From the NCBI GenBank assembly GCA_945643635.1, contig CALZFC010000090.1, positions 759,501-823,500 on the forward strand: a stretch of 64,000 nucleotides of DNA, read 5' to 3'. Each line of letters begins with the position of its first letter. The first letter of the stretch is position 1. This DNA is from Allodiplogaster sudhausi. Its lineage: Eukaryota > Nematoda > Chromadorea > Rhabditida > Diplogasteridae. A program made the translations under genes and the position numbers. Below are positions 11,717 through 22,963 of this stretch, piece after piece. The notes under the pieces were generated by a model. That model worked only from the letters and a program-made list of their open reading frames with translations, did not search any database and had not been told where the DNA came from.

Positions 11717-12888
11717 CTTCTAAGCGAGTGCATCCCTTCTGACGCCATTTTGATGTATACATTTGTGCGAATAGATTGAGGGATAGTGACCCTAACTTCA
11801 AATTATCACGAATGCTCTTAAATATGAACTTGACACATGAACTGACATAACAAAGAAGGTAATTACATTATATTTTGGAATTCAATTATGCATCTACCTT
11901 TGTATGTATCTATGTTCTGAATGATGAGTGCTTATTGCAGCCTGCGCCATAGGTTACCATTAACGAAATTACTGAATTGCTAACGAGGGAGACAATATGA
12001 GAGAGAGATGGAGAGATGAAGAGAAAGTGAGAGAGAGACACACACGAAGACAGAGAGACATGCGGATCATGTACACGTCCCCATTGACGGGAGTGAATAT
12101 CCCAAGGCAGAAGCTAAGGTAAGGACCAACCGGCGTGTGGAAGGAAAGTCCCCCTCCGGAAGGAGAAACCTTATAGCAGCCCATGAAGTCCACGCTTTTC
12201 TAGCGCGAGTGGATATCCGTGCTTAGCCTTGTGCAGCATGTTACAGAATATTGTTTTGGTAATTCATTTTGGGTTGATTGAGAACAGTATATCATTCAAG
12301 AAGATTAGAAAAATTTTATCAACTTTTTAGAGAATATTTAATAATATTATTAATTGTGAACTTTTCTGTCACTAGGTACGCCTTTATTCCTGAAAAGTTA
12401 CACATGTAATTAGTTTTCCTTCGAGCGAATAATTTTTGATTAATGGAAAGTGGAAAATATAGCATTAAAGCCAATTAAACCAGCTGTGTTAAGTATTCAA
12501 GTCAAAACCGGAGTATATCCTTGCGAATCAAACGAGATTAATAAATAACACCATAAAGACTTTCGAGAATGGAGTAATAATTCAAGTCAATAAATGGAGG
12601 CATAGGATCATGGTAGACAGCAAAAGTCTTGCTGTTCGGACTTCGATTGTTGACGTTGAGCACGTTCCCTTAAGAAAGATGCATTTATTAAGATAATGGC
12701 ATTGTTGTCAAATTCAAATGCCTAAGTTTCTCAGGACAGCGAGATTTGCGTGACTTCGAGCCACTTGAAATTGAAGTTCAACCTGACCAAATAAGGTGAA
12801 AAAAAAAACGAAATATGTTCGTTAGGCTTCCTTAAAAAACTGTTTTGTCAACAATTGAATACTCTTGTTCTTCTTGTATTATAAGCTC
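11717..12888. other. Intergenic with a short GA tract
   Basis: GA-rich microsatellite at about 11995-12060. The segment 12060-12195 is G/C-richer with a minus-strand open frame (FMGCYKVSPSGGG) but no splice partner was found. The rest is A/T-rich. Confidence 0.35.
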
Positions 12889-15058
12889 TCATGGTCCCAC
12901 ATTCCACTTGTATTGGATGGGCATCGTGGCAGGCTTGTCAGGCGAGCATTCGGGCGACACGACAGCTACGCCCGCCGCGCAGAGGGAAGCGCGTGCCGCT
13001 TTCGCGTCCACGTTGCACAAGTCACTCGCGCACACGAAGTAGTCGGACGGAGCCACGTAGAAGTGGCCGACCTGGCAATGCAGAAAGGGCGTGCCTCGTG
13101 ACTTTAGCCTTAATCCTTAACAAAGTTTTAGAAAGCATTTTAAATACGCATTATTGCGCGACAAGAAATGGCAGTAAATGAATGTTGTTTCTAGCCACAT
13201 TTAAAAGGGAAAAAAGTTAGAAAAAGAAGTACAAATGCCAGAATAACAGAGATTTAAAGTCTGTAGCCCACCTCTAACAAATAGCCGTCAAGCGTGACAA
13301 GACAACCTCGTATTGTTTTTTCCTCTGCCATGTATAGATAGCAGTGGGATCCCTGAGTAGTTTGAGGCAAGGTATTTGCTATGCATTTAAGAGCATATAT
13401 ATGACATTGAAGACACTTCCATCCAGTAGAGTAACGATATGTTCAGCTTAATAAGAGGAAAAAGAAAAGACCCGGCAGGTTTCGCTGATCTCGTTATCTC
13501 CAAAACTTTTAACGCATATAATTGGTCGGCTCGCGTTTTCAGTCGTGATTGAGAGGATTGAGTCAGAACAGTGGTCGGCCTGCAGTGCTTTTTACTTAAA
13601 AGTGCACAATATTTACAGAGATCATAGGAATATAATAAACATCTTAAAAAAAATCACACACATTCGAGCAGAAGCAGTGTAGGTTGAAGTACGGCTGCAA
13701 GTACCTAAACCCGAAGTCCTGTACGAAGCACGCATTGTCGAAGAGGCTGTATAAAAAAAATTTATATGTTGATTGTCTTTTTTAAAGCATTTTAGATACC
13801 TTTAAATCTTTAAATCTGAAAAGGTCTTGTCAATGGAAATGAGAACCACCATTATTGGCCTTGATTGAACATCATCTATAGAAAACTTATAACATTTCAG
13901 GAAGCAATGTCCTCACAAATAATAATGTTTGGGTGTTAGCTTTCACCGAAATGTTAAGTATTTCTTCGTGCGACTATCATTGTCGGGACTGTGTGAATGA
14001 TTAACAAAAGTAAACGTCTACTTATGGTTTTTGTAAACCGTCAAATTTTCAATTTAGAGTAGATAATGCTTACGAGCAAACTGTCCAGATTTAGTTACAT
14101 TGTTTCAAGTCTTGTATTGAGAAGTTCCAAATGTTCTACTGACAATGTAAGTTCGGCCCATTTGCCAAGCGTCTCAACTCCGTTCGAACAGCCGCTTCTA
14201 AGGGTACTGTTGTCGCCCTCGACAATGTCCGCCGTGCAATATCGGCATCCGGAAAACTTAATCAAGGACGAGTACGAAGTCGGAGAAATCAAACTTGGTC
14301 TAATACACAACCTCTGAATGTGGTTCGCGGCTGTGCGGCACTGCCACTGAGCATGTCAGATTGCCTGCCACTGGTGGCGTGTATTCGGCCATGTCGTCAA
14401 AGTAGTTACACATCGATTCACTATGAGATTGTCATGGTGCAGTCATTTATGATAAATATACACTTAAAATGAAATGCTTAGAAATTCAAAGATTCGTTTA
14501 AGTGGTTTAAGCATCTAACTTGCAAAAGCATCCGAGCTCCTCTATTGTATCAGTTGAAACGGTTTCGTAGCAGCCTACGAAGGAGCTGAGAATGCTGCCG
14601 GACATGCAGCCCTTTCAAACGGCTTGTGTAGACAGATTATTAGCATAATATAAAAATTCTAGAAAAAAAAAACAGAAAGTAAATTTTAAAAAAAATGCCC
14701 ACCATGAATGTTGTCATATAGAGGGGGCTGTGTTTGATTGTACGGGAGAAGCACATCTCGCCACAGCAAGTCTCAAGCCTTCTTCAGCAAAGGATAAAGT
14801 TTTTTTCTGATATTGCTGAATTCGATAAACAAGTAAAGACTAAAATATAAAGTATAAAATGGAATAGATAGGCGTAGAGAAAGCGAAAAAATATATAAAT
14901 CATCGAAAATGAAAATAAATGCAGGTTGGAAGGACGCACGCGTTTGTATCATCGATGTTCCCCGAGTAGCAGCTAATCCCGTTTGCAGATTTCATCTCTG
15001 TGGCAATGTACAGCAACAACGAACACAGTTTTAGGAGTGCATGACGTGGCAAATTCAT
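12889..15058 (-). CDS. Secreted cysteine-rich protein with ET/Ly6-like modules (copy B)
   Basis: Minus-strand paralogue of the gene at 606-2006. The start at 15058 opens a leader (LLKLCSLLLYIATEMKSANG) followed by ISCYSGN. Further exons toward lower coordinates are about 14776-14706 (CCGEMCFSRTIKH), about 14615-14517 (GCMSGS ... GCYET ... GCFC), about 14429-14322 (ESMCNYFDD, GNLTC), about 14290-14145 (GCRYCTADIVEGDNST, GCSNG), about 13755-13680 (DNACFVQ, NLHCFCSN), 13352-13272 (GSHCYLYMAEE, GCLVTLDG) and about 13094-12889, which ends FVCASDLCN, ASLCAAGV and TGA at 12889-12891. Exon order and the CxCNESMCN junction match copy A. An extra cysteine module at 14145-14290 has no counterpart found in copy A. 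Some exon joints are not phase-resolved. Likely extracellular; target unknown. Confidence 0.72.
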
Positions 15059-15422
15059 CTACATTATTCCGAAAATATGTTTTTTTAATTAACAATAAAG
15101 AAAGAATGAGTTATCATAGTCCTGAAGAACCTTTCCTTCTGGAGATATTTCTCTCATGACTATCGTGTAAACGTACCGGCTCGTACTTGTGAAGCTTTAC
15201 ATGTACTCGCATTTTATGTCACAGAACGAAGATAAAAGCCGTTAAAAAAGTCTTTCCATGCCATTTCTGATAATCGTAGGGAATCAACATTTCTAATACC
15301 GCTACAATCCTGTTATCACCATTGCGCGCACTTTAAATTTTAGATGCAAGTAGAAAGGGTGAAAAGAAAGCTCAGTCGTTTTGCTACAAAACGTAACAGA
15401 TACATACAGGGAGCAGTTTCCA
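15059..15422. other. Upstream region of copy B, no gene seen
   Basis: Nothing coding was recognised. It would hold the promoter of the minus-strand secreted gene. Confidence 0.35.
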
Positions 15423-15500
15423 TCATATAATGTCTGTGTATTTTACCAAAAAAATATACATGTGTATATTTTTTTGGTAAAATACACAGACATTATATGA
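15423..15500. repeat. 78-bp near-perfect palindrome
   Basis: Two 38-base arms, starting TCATATAATGTCTGTG and ending with its reverse complement, surround a 2-base centre (TG). The whole could form a hairpin stem without internal mismatches. It lies between the start of copy B and its stray exon copy. It could be a tiny foldback element. Confidence 0.9.
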
Positions 15501-15821
15501 GAGAACATCAATTTATGGAGGTTATCCATGGACACTAAAATCTACCATATTTTCACTATGTTCGTCTCTCGTCTTGAAACGTACGCATATGGTGCGCGCA
15601 ACTAACATTGGCCGGCTTTTTCTTAACATGTCGGCACATATGGCAGTTGACCAAGCATAAGTGTGGAGAGAGGCGAGATCATCATTTCTGTGGATTCTTT
15701 GCACCGTACTTTTTACCATTCTGTCAGGGACTACGTGGTCGGAGTTCTTCCCTCCTGGTCTCCTTTAACTGGTCCATTTACCTTTATTCTTAAATTCAAA
15801 AAGGATTTCTTAATAATAGAG

Positions 15822-15912
15822 ATGACTTTTCTTCGTCATGAATCCGCAACACTGTGCTCGCTGTTGCTGTATATTGCCACTGAGATGCCATCTGCCTACG
15901 GGTTTACTTGGA
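15822..15912 (+). pseudogene. Stray copy of the leader exon of the copy B gene
   Basis: On the plus strand an ATG at about 15822 is followed by a leader containing TLCSLLLYIATEMPSAYG, nearly the same as the leader at 15058 (KLCSLLLYIATEMKSANG). No following cysteine-module exons were found on this strand. It is a duplicated, inverted first exon, probably non-functional, showing that local inversion-duplication produced this family. Confidence 0.6.
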
Positions 15913-16385
15913 ACGGCTTTCGTTCCGAGTATCTTACTTTATTCATTAATTGTATATATAGAGCATATTTTTTCAAAGTTATGATTTTTTGAATATCTTG
16001 AATCTATAAACTAATTCTCATGTAATTGAAATACTTCGTAATTGGTGAAATATAAAGAGCAAAGTGCAAGAAGATATGAGCTGCTTTAGTTGTTTGGGAG
16101 TAGAATATACATATTTTCATAAATATCTCGATGTAATATGCGTAGTTATTTCAATATTGAATTAGTTGGAAATAAAGGATATACAAGCATTTCGAAAACA
16201 AAAGCAAATTCCTCAAATTCTCAAAGGATTAGTTTAATTTGTAAGTTCACTTCTTCACATATCAAGTTCCTTGTCGTGACAAAATGCTACTGGGAATGGG
16301 GTTTTATTCAATTGATAGTGGGGGAGGGAAAGTGAATTCCTTGGGGTGCGAGGGGAGGGCTTGGATGGGAGTGGGCAGCGAACCT
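15913..16385. other. A/T-rich spacer, no gene seen
   Basis: No recognisable coding or structural feature. Confidence 0.4.
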
Positions 16386-17436
16386 CTACTCCTTCTTTTC
16401 TTCCTCCTCCTTCTCTTCCTCCTTCTCTCCATCCTTGTCTCCGTCCTTGTCCTTTCCGTCCTGGAATAGCAAAATTACAAATTAAAATATAAAGTCGCGT
16501 TAGGGATGGCACGATAACTGTACTGATAAATACTTCAATATTGTAATCAAAGCTCTCACCTTCTTCGAGCCGGTGGCTTCCTTCTTGGACTTCTTTGACT
16601 TCTTTTCGTCCTCCTTGCTGTTCTCTTTCTCCTTCTTCGACTTCTTGCTACCCGCGTCCTTGGCCTTCTTCGACTTCTTGCTGTCCTTCTTCTAAAAGGG
16701 AACGATTATTGTTATTAAGGACTGGAAATCACTTTTTTTCATTGTGCGAAACGGTAGTTCATAAGTATGATACTTCTTCGTCCTTTGCGCCTTCCTTCTT
16801 CTCATCTTTTCCTTCCTTTTTGTCGTCCTTCTTTTCCTCCTTCTTCTCCTCTTTCTTCTCTTCCTTCTCCTCTTTCTTGTCTTCCTTCTCTTCTTTCTTC
16901 TCCTCATCCTTCTTCTCAGCTTCCTTGCCTTCCTCCTTCTCCTCTTTCTTCTCTTCCTTCTCTTCTTTCTTTTCCTCACTTCCTTCTTTCTTCTCCGCTT
17001 CCTTTGCTTCTTAATTCTTTTCCTCTTTCTTTTCTTCCTTCTTCTCACCACCGGCAGCGGCGCCCGCGACAGGCTGAAAAAAAAAAATTAATTATTTTGA
17101 ATAAGGTTTGAGTATTCCTCGAATTAGGGTATTCAAATGAACTTTTGTCAATCTTCAGTTTAAAATGGTTTGATCTAAACGATTTCATATATGTATGTAG
17201 CTTGAAAATCGCGCCTTCGCTTGCGACTCGCCCTTCTTCGCTGGCGCCGCCGTTGGCTTGGCAAGGGGATTCTTCGCTGGCGGCTTCCTAAATTGATTTA
17301 AAGAAATTAATTTTGAAAAATATTAAAGAGAAAAAAAATTTAATTATTATAACTTCTTGGCGCATTGCGCGAGCAGAAGGATGAGAGTCAGCGACGGCAG
17401 CAACATCTCGAAGGCGATTTCGATGATGGAAGACAT
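16386..17436 (-). pseudogene. Membrane-anchored Lys/Glu-rich protein, copy 1, with in-frame stop
   Basis: ATG at 17436 opens MSSIIEIAFEMLLPSLTLIL, one hydrophobic helix ending at a Cys (exon 17354-17436). Exon 2, from 17287 down to about 17213, encodes KPPAKNPLAKPTAAPAKKGE and seems to use a GC donor. Exon 3 (17073-16774) encodes PVAGAAAGGEKKEEKKEEK then about 75 Lys/Glu residues. Exon 4 (16691-16560) is KKDSKKSKKAKD-like, and exon 5 (16460-16386) ends EEEEKKE, TAG. In exon 3 a GAA codon has become TAA (KKEEKN-stop-EAKEAE); the tandem paralogue is open there but carries a different stop nine codons later. The product would be a signal-anchored protein with a long charged tail. Nearby MSP genes suggest, but do not prove, sperm expression. 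Either a pseudogene or a base error. Confidence 0.65.
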
Positions 17437-17710
17437 TTCGGCGAAGGTGGAGAGAGTGTGAGGGGAAAGGCGAGAGGGAAGTGCCGCCGGGAACAAGTAG
17501 AGAAGTAAACCAGGAAATGTGTCAGGAATGGCGAAGAAGCTGCCTTTTATGACTTTTTGCGACGTGCCAACTGACATTCTTCCGCAAAGTACATTTTTAT
17601 TATTATAAGCAAATAACAGATAAGAATGGACAAATATTATTCCAATAATCCAATGCGATTCGTGCTATTACGAAAGCTAGAATACATAAAATTTTCCTCT
17701 ATATAAATAT
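17437..17710. other. Upstream region of the Lys/Glu-rich gene copy 1
   Basis: About 150 bp above the ATG (to about 17570) are nearly the same as above copy 2, including GTGAGGGGAAAGGCGAGAGG and TGTCAGGAATGGCGAAGAAG, so the duplication included the promoter or 5' UTR. Copy 2 has an extra GA-rich insert in this region. Confidence 0.5.
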
Positions 17711-17718
17711 ATAATGTG

Positions 17719-18061
17719 GGTACTATTGTACTATTCCCACTCCAGAGGTTGAAGAAAATTTTTCGAAAACTTTTTTCACTGAAATTCACTACAGGGCGTA
17801 TTTCGGCACGGGGAATACGAATATCATATTCATTTTATCCTCAGGCTTCACATAATCACCGTCACAAAGTAAGTGGGAGTGCTTTGGGAGGTGCAAAACA
17901 TGCATTCTACGCCACTAAACTTACCAAACTTACCGTGAAAATGACATAATGATAAAAAAATGATCTTCGTATTCCCCGTATCGAAATCCCCCTGTTGTGA
18001 ATTTCAGCGAAAAACGAAAATGTTTCTTCAACCTCTGGGGTGGGAATAGTACAATAGTGCC
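17719..18061. mobile_element. 343-bp MITE with about 105-bp inverted repeats and 8-bp target duplication
   Basis: Ends begin GGTACTATTGTAC on the left and, reverse-complemented, GGCACTATTGTAC on the right. Arms of about 105 bp match with modest divergence. The element is flanked on both sides by ATAATGTG (17711-17718 and 18062-18069), an 8-bp duplication as made by hAT-type transposases. It has no coding capacity beyond a short open frame. It lies between the two Lys/Glu-rich gene copies. Confidence 0.85.
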
Positions 18062-18069
18062 ATAATGTG

Positions 18070-18148
18070 TATTTATTCTAATTTGTTGATTTATGTATGC
18101 AAATATTCATATATTTATTCTAATTTGTTGATTTATGTATGCAAATAG
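18070..18148. repeat. Short tandem repeat, two units
   Basis: The block TTATTCTAATTTGTTGATTT plus TATGTATGCAAATA occurs twice in direct orientation, 44 bases apart, immediately beside the MITE. Confidence 0.8.
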
Positions 18149-18731
18149 TAAAATAAAACAGAAAATATTATCCTTCCACATATTAGACGATATGAACTAA
18201 AGAAATTAGTTTTTTCCTTCTTCTGTATTTTCGGAGTAGTTACATTAGAAATCCTAAACTATGGGATATAAAAAACCAGAAAAAAATAAGAAAAAATTGT
18301 GTTCTTCATTCATCAATTGAGACGTTAGTTTGTTTGTGAAAAAAAAACAGTCTTTTTTGCGTTCTTCAGTTTTTCTCGTCTCATTTCGAATTGTATGCTT
18401 TTTCCAAAGTCTCATGAATTTAAAATTCTTCTTCATTTATATAATATGAAGGTCAAATTTCAAGCAGACATGACCTTTTTTTTAGTAGGAAATTAATTAT
18501 ATGATACGGTTATTAGGATGTTTAATTAGCTCGAATTCGAGGAACGTTTCGCGAGCTTTTTTTCCCAAAGACATCTATTTCCACAGACATCAAGTTTGAT
18601 GGTGTGACAATATGATATGTTTCTCGAGAACAAAGAATAAGAGAGGGGCTTTATTCAGTTGCTAGTGGGGGCAGGGAAGGTGAGGTCCTTTGGACCAGGG
18701 GAGTGCTTGGATGGGAGTGGGCAGCGAGTCT

Positions 18732-19879
18732 CTACTCCTTCTTATCTTCCTCCTCCTTCTCTTCCTCCTTCTCTCCATCCTTGTCCTTTGCATCCTAGAA
18801 TGACAAAATTTAAAATTTTAATATAAAGCACGATGATTGTACTGATAAATATTTCAATGTTGTAATTAAAGATCTCGCCTTCTTCGAGCCGGTGGCTTCC
18901 TTCTTGGACTTCTTCGACTTCTTTTCGTCCTCCTTGCTGTTCTCCTTGTCCTTCTTCGATTTCTTGCTACCCGCGTCCTTGGCCTTCTTCGACTTCTTGC
19001 TGCCCTTCTTCTAAAAGGCGAACACATTATTATTAGTTCTACTTTCTATTGTGGATTGATCTTGGGAGATGGGACTTTTTCCAACATGTGACATTGTATT
19101 TTATTAGTTTCACAATACCTCTTCATCCTTTGCGCCTTCTTTCTCTTCACCCTGTAAGAAAAATGTTTTTTTTTTTTGAAAAATTAGTTATTCATTATTG
19201 ACCTTCTTTTCATCTTTTTCTTCTTTTTTCTCGTCCTTCTTTTCCTCTTTCTTCTCCTCCTTTTCCTCTTTCTTCTCCTCCTTCCCTTCTTTCTTCTCTT
19301 CTTTCTTCTCCTCCTTTTCTTCTTTCTTTTTCTCGTCCTTCTTCTCTGCTTCCTTGCCTTCCTCCTTTTTCTCCTCTTTCTTCTCTTCCTTTTCTTCCTT
19401 CTTTTCTTCACTTCCTTATTTCTTCTCCGCTTCCTTTGCTTCTTCCTTCTTCTCTTCTTTCTTTTCTTCCTTCTTTTCCCCATCGGCAGCAGCGCCCGCA
19501 ACAGGCTGAAATAAAAGAATTTCAAATAATCAAAGGTTTTGACAATTCCTCAAATTAGAGTATTTAGATGCGCTTTGGACTTATATTTGGTAATAACCTA
19601 AGTCCTAATTAGCTAAAAGTTTTCAAATAGCATTAAATCGCGCCTTCGCTTGCGACCCGCCCGTCTTCGCTGGCGCCGCCGTTGGCTTGGCAGGGGGATT
19701 CTTCGCTGCCGGCTTTCTAAAATGATTTACAAGAAATTGATTTTGAAAACTATTAAACCGTCCCATCTTTTATATATAAAAAATAATCATTCCAACTTCT
19801 TGGCGCATTGAGCGAGCAGAAGGATGAGGGACAGCGACGGCAGCAACATTTCGTAGGCGATTTCGATGATGGAAGACAT
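18732..19879 (-). pseudogene. Membrane-anchored Lys/Glu-rich protein, copy 2, with in-frame stop
   Basis: Tandem paralogue of 16386-17436. Exons are 19879-19797 (MSSIIEIAYEMLLPSLSLIL), 19716 to about 19644 (Lys/Pro/Ala-rich, probable GC donor), 19505-19203 (PVAGAAADGEKKEEKKEEKK and a long KE run), 19151-19119 (GEEKEGAKDEE), 19010-18879 (KKGSKKSKKAKD-like) and 18794-18732 (EEEDKKE, TAG). Two differences from copy 1 stand out. The GAKDEE segment is a separate exon here, and the donor after GSKK is GC here but GT in copy 1. A GAA to TAA change breaks the KE exon (EAKEAEKK-stop-GSEEKK) at a codon intact in copy 1. Neither copy can therefore make the full protein as read. The role is unknown. Confidence 0.62.
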
Positions 19880-21298
19880 TTCGGTGAAGGAGGAGAGAGC
19901 GAGAGGAGAGAGTGAGAGGAGAGAGATAAAGTGAGAGTGAGAGGGGAGAGACGAGGAAAGAGAGTGGGAGAGAGTGGGAGGGGAAAGGCGAGAGGGAAGT
20001 GCCGCCGGGAACAACTAGAGAAGTAAACCAGTAAATGTGTCAGGAATGGCGAAGAAGCTGCCTTTTAAACCTTTTTGCGACGTGCCCAATGACAAAGTAC
20101 ATCTTGATTTGTTATTGGATAATTATAGACAAATATCGTCCTAATAGTCTAATGCGAAACGTGCTATGACGAAAGCTAGAATATGTTGAGTTTATATTAT
20201 AGAAAATGAGAATAAAATCTTCATAATCATGCTTAAAATGATATTAGATTAGCACATTTGAATTTCTTGAAATTTATAAATATTGTTTTCTCCCTCTGCA
20301 CTTCGCATTTCGCATTCCCACGTGATATCTAGCAAGTAGCATGACTTGTGTAGCTAAAACTTTTACTTATTTATGAATGTATTGTATATTCGAATATCCA
20401 CATATGTTGGTTCCCTATCACGTTTTTGTAGCTGCTCTAGGCCTGCACCAAAAAATCTTTCAATATGAGATACATACCATGTAACAGGGCAAGAATAGAT
20501 TCCCGTGTTTTCCGGGGATCAGAAGGGATCCTTTCTTCGATTTCCCTTCTCTAATTCGATCTCGTGCCGGAAGCTAAATAGACCAGATTTACATATATTC
20601 GCGGGGAGGTCACTCGGTTAGACTTTCTATTATGTCATTTTGTACTAAGCAAATTTATATCAATAAAGTCACTTTTGTACTAAGGGTTGAGGTCCCAAAT
20701 TACCCTTATGGATGTGAAAATTGGAACCCTGGCAAGTATATATGTGAAATGGCCAAAGTGCACTGAAAAAAAAACTTAGGTCGTCATGGGTTTCGTCGCT
20801 GACCTGAATTACGTAAGAAATGTCTCCTGAATGTGGCATTAGGAAGTCAATGGAAATAATAATTAGAGCAATGAAATCATTATTCGGATCACTACATGAA
20901 TATGTTGCTATAATTAATTGGTCAGAATAAACAACCATCTCAATTTCCGAAAATAGTGTAACAATTTTTCAAGGCTGAATATTTCTCTTCCAATTCATTT
21001 ATGAATTGATGTTTTAACAGATCGTTTAAACTTTTAACCCGCCTTGCAATGGTCCCCAGCGAGACAAATCTGAATTCATATTCGGAATTGATCATTCATA
21101 TTCTACATTTCAACTACCATTTCAATTCAGCTTAAAGAAAACGCCGAATATGAAGAACAAGAGTAGTGCTTTCACATGTAGTAGAAAGGCAGATGAATTG
21201 ATGTAACCAACGATAAAAAAACCGCAAACATTTATGCAGGGATTGCTTGGGAGAGGTAGAGGGTGTGGTTTGGGAGAAGGGGTCTGGAAAGTGGGGAT
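19880..21298. other. Intergenic, GA-rich start then A/T-rich
   Basis: 19888-19985 is a GA-rich run within the presumed 5' UTR or promoter of the copy 2 gene. No gene, repeat or RNA was recognised in 20100-21298. Confidence 0.4.
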
Positions 21299-21900
21299 TC
21301 AGGGGTTGTACTCGATGGGGAGGTTCTTGCGGCGTACCATGCCGTCTCCCTGGAACCACTCGCGGCGGAACTGCTTGGCGGCTCCGTCCGGGGAGTTGGT
21401 CCACTCGATGGTGATGCGGTCGTTGTTCGTGTCCTCCTGGAAATAACTATGGTTTAGGTTGAAGTGAATGGTTAAATTTGGCTCATAAGAACGTTTATTT
21501 TTCATGTAAAGATATTACCTGGCCATAGGCGAAGGTATCGCAGGAGACAGCAACGAGAACCGGCTCTTTGGGGTCGAGGACACCGCTCGCGGGGTCGACT
21601 CCCAGACGCTTCATGTTGGTGGTCTTGAAGGCCCAGCCAATGCGGCGGGCAGAGCTGTTGATCACCTGAAATTGAATGTTGTTAACTTAATTACACCTAG
21701 GAAGAATAATTCACATGGTAGGGGGAGAATCTTCCGAAGTTTACAGATTTTATCGAGGATATTACAAGGGAATTTTAATGAGATAAAGGAAAGAAATCAA
21801 CCTTGATGTGGTAGGTGTGCTTGTCGTCGTAGGGAGCGTTGAAGACGACCTTGGAGTTGGGCTGAGTGGCGATGTCGCCGGGGGGTACGGACTGGGCCAT
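21299..21900 (-). CDS. msp: Major sperm protein (MSP), minus-strand copy
   Basis: Three exons, 21900-21802, 21665-21519 and 21436-21299, join in phase to 127 residues, the usual MSP length. The sequence opens [20 protein letters not shown] and contains [68 protein letters not shown] and the end LPIEYNP. MSP polymerises to drive the crawling of nematode sperm and is also a secreted signal to oocytes and gonad sheath. Both copies keep both introns at the same codons. This copy differs from the plus copy at two seen residues (Thr/Ala before FAYG, Ser/Thr before PDG). Confidence 0.98.
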
Positions 21901-22411
21901 TTCAGCAGGAGAGAAGGCAGAGGAGAGACAGCCGGAGACTGATGGAGAACCATTCGACTCGGCTCTTTTATACTGAAACTTTGATATGCAAAAGTGAACT
22001 TTCCACGAAGAGAGAGAAATTTTGACATAATCATATTCAAAAAAGTAATATTACTCCTCTATTACTCTCAATTTGACATTGTATTTCTCCATATTATAGT
22101 CGTATTCAAAAATCACTTCATTATTATTCTCCATTTTATATTATAATTCTCAAGATTGATTTGAAAATACAAATTGAAATGCACTTCAAAATTGATAATG
22201 AAGGAAATTTTGGGGAAGCACAATGCCAATTAGAGAGTAATAGAGAAGTAATGTATTTTTTTTTGAATATTTTTTGTGAATATTCGGAGAACTTACACTC
22301 TTTATGTGGAAAGTGCAATTTTGCATGTCGGCGTTTCAGTATAAAAGAGCCGAGTCGAATGGTTCTCCATCAGTCTCCGGCTGTCTCTCCTCTGCCTTCT
22401 CTCCTGCTGAA
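21901..22411. promoter_or_regulatory. Divergent promoter region between the two MSP genes
   Basis: The 511 bp between the two start codons begin and end with nearly identical copies of about 100 bp. Each reads GTTTCAGTATAAAAGAGCC, then GAGTCGAATGGTTCTCCATC, then a CT-rich leader up to the ATG. TATAAAA lies about 70-75 bp from each ATG. The centre is A/T-rich. Symmetry and intact TATA boxes suggest both genes are expressed. Confidence 0.75.
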
Positions 22412-22963
22412 ATGGCCCAGTCCGTACCCCCCGGCGACATCGCCACTCAGCCCAACTCCAAGGTCGTCTTCAATGCACCCTACGACGACAAGCACACCTA
22501 TCACATCAAGGTTCATTTCTTACCATTATCCAATAAGAAAAATTCCCCCTTTTTGGAATTATTATTCCAAGGTGTAATTAAGTTTCCAACATTCAATTTC
22601 AGGTCATCAACAGCTCCGCCCGCCGCATCGGCTGGGCCTTCAAGACCACCAACATGAAGCGTCTGGGAGTCGACCCCGCGAGCGGTGTCCTTGACCCCAA
22701 GGAGCCCGTCCTGGTCGCTGTCTCTTGTGATGCCTTCGCCTATGGCCAGGTAATTTTGTTTTTCCGAAAAAATACAATTCTATGATGTTAAATCGAAATT
22801 TATCTTAAAAATTATTAATTTCCAGGAGGACACGAACAACGACCGCATCACCATCGAGTGGACCAACACCCCGGACGGCGCTGCCAAGCAGTTCCGCCGC
22901 GAGTGGTTCCAGGGCGACGGCATGGTCCGCCGCAAGAACCTCCCCATCGAGTACAACCCCTAA
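22412..22963 (+). CDS. msp: Major sperm protein (MSP), plus-strand copy
   Basis: Exons 22412-22510, 22603-22749 and 22826-22963 (TAA) give 127 residues with the same exon sizes (99, 147 and 138 nt) as the inverted neighbour. It carries the full MSP immunoglobulin-like fold sequence with no missing segment. Intron sequences differ between copies while exons are almost unchanged. That indicates selection or gene conversion on the coding parts. Head-to-head arrangement of MSP genes is common in nematodes. Expected in sperm cytosol as the motility filament subunit. Confidence 0.98.

Noticed and set aside
11969..12193. Minus-strand open frame FMGCYKVSPSGGG
   Set aside because: No splice partner, half of it is GA microsatellite.
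16692..17051. Minus-strand frame rich in Lys and Arg (and plus-strand Ser/Phe frames)
   Set aside because: Shadow frames of the Lys/Glu-rich exon, which matches the paralogue exon by exon.
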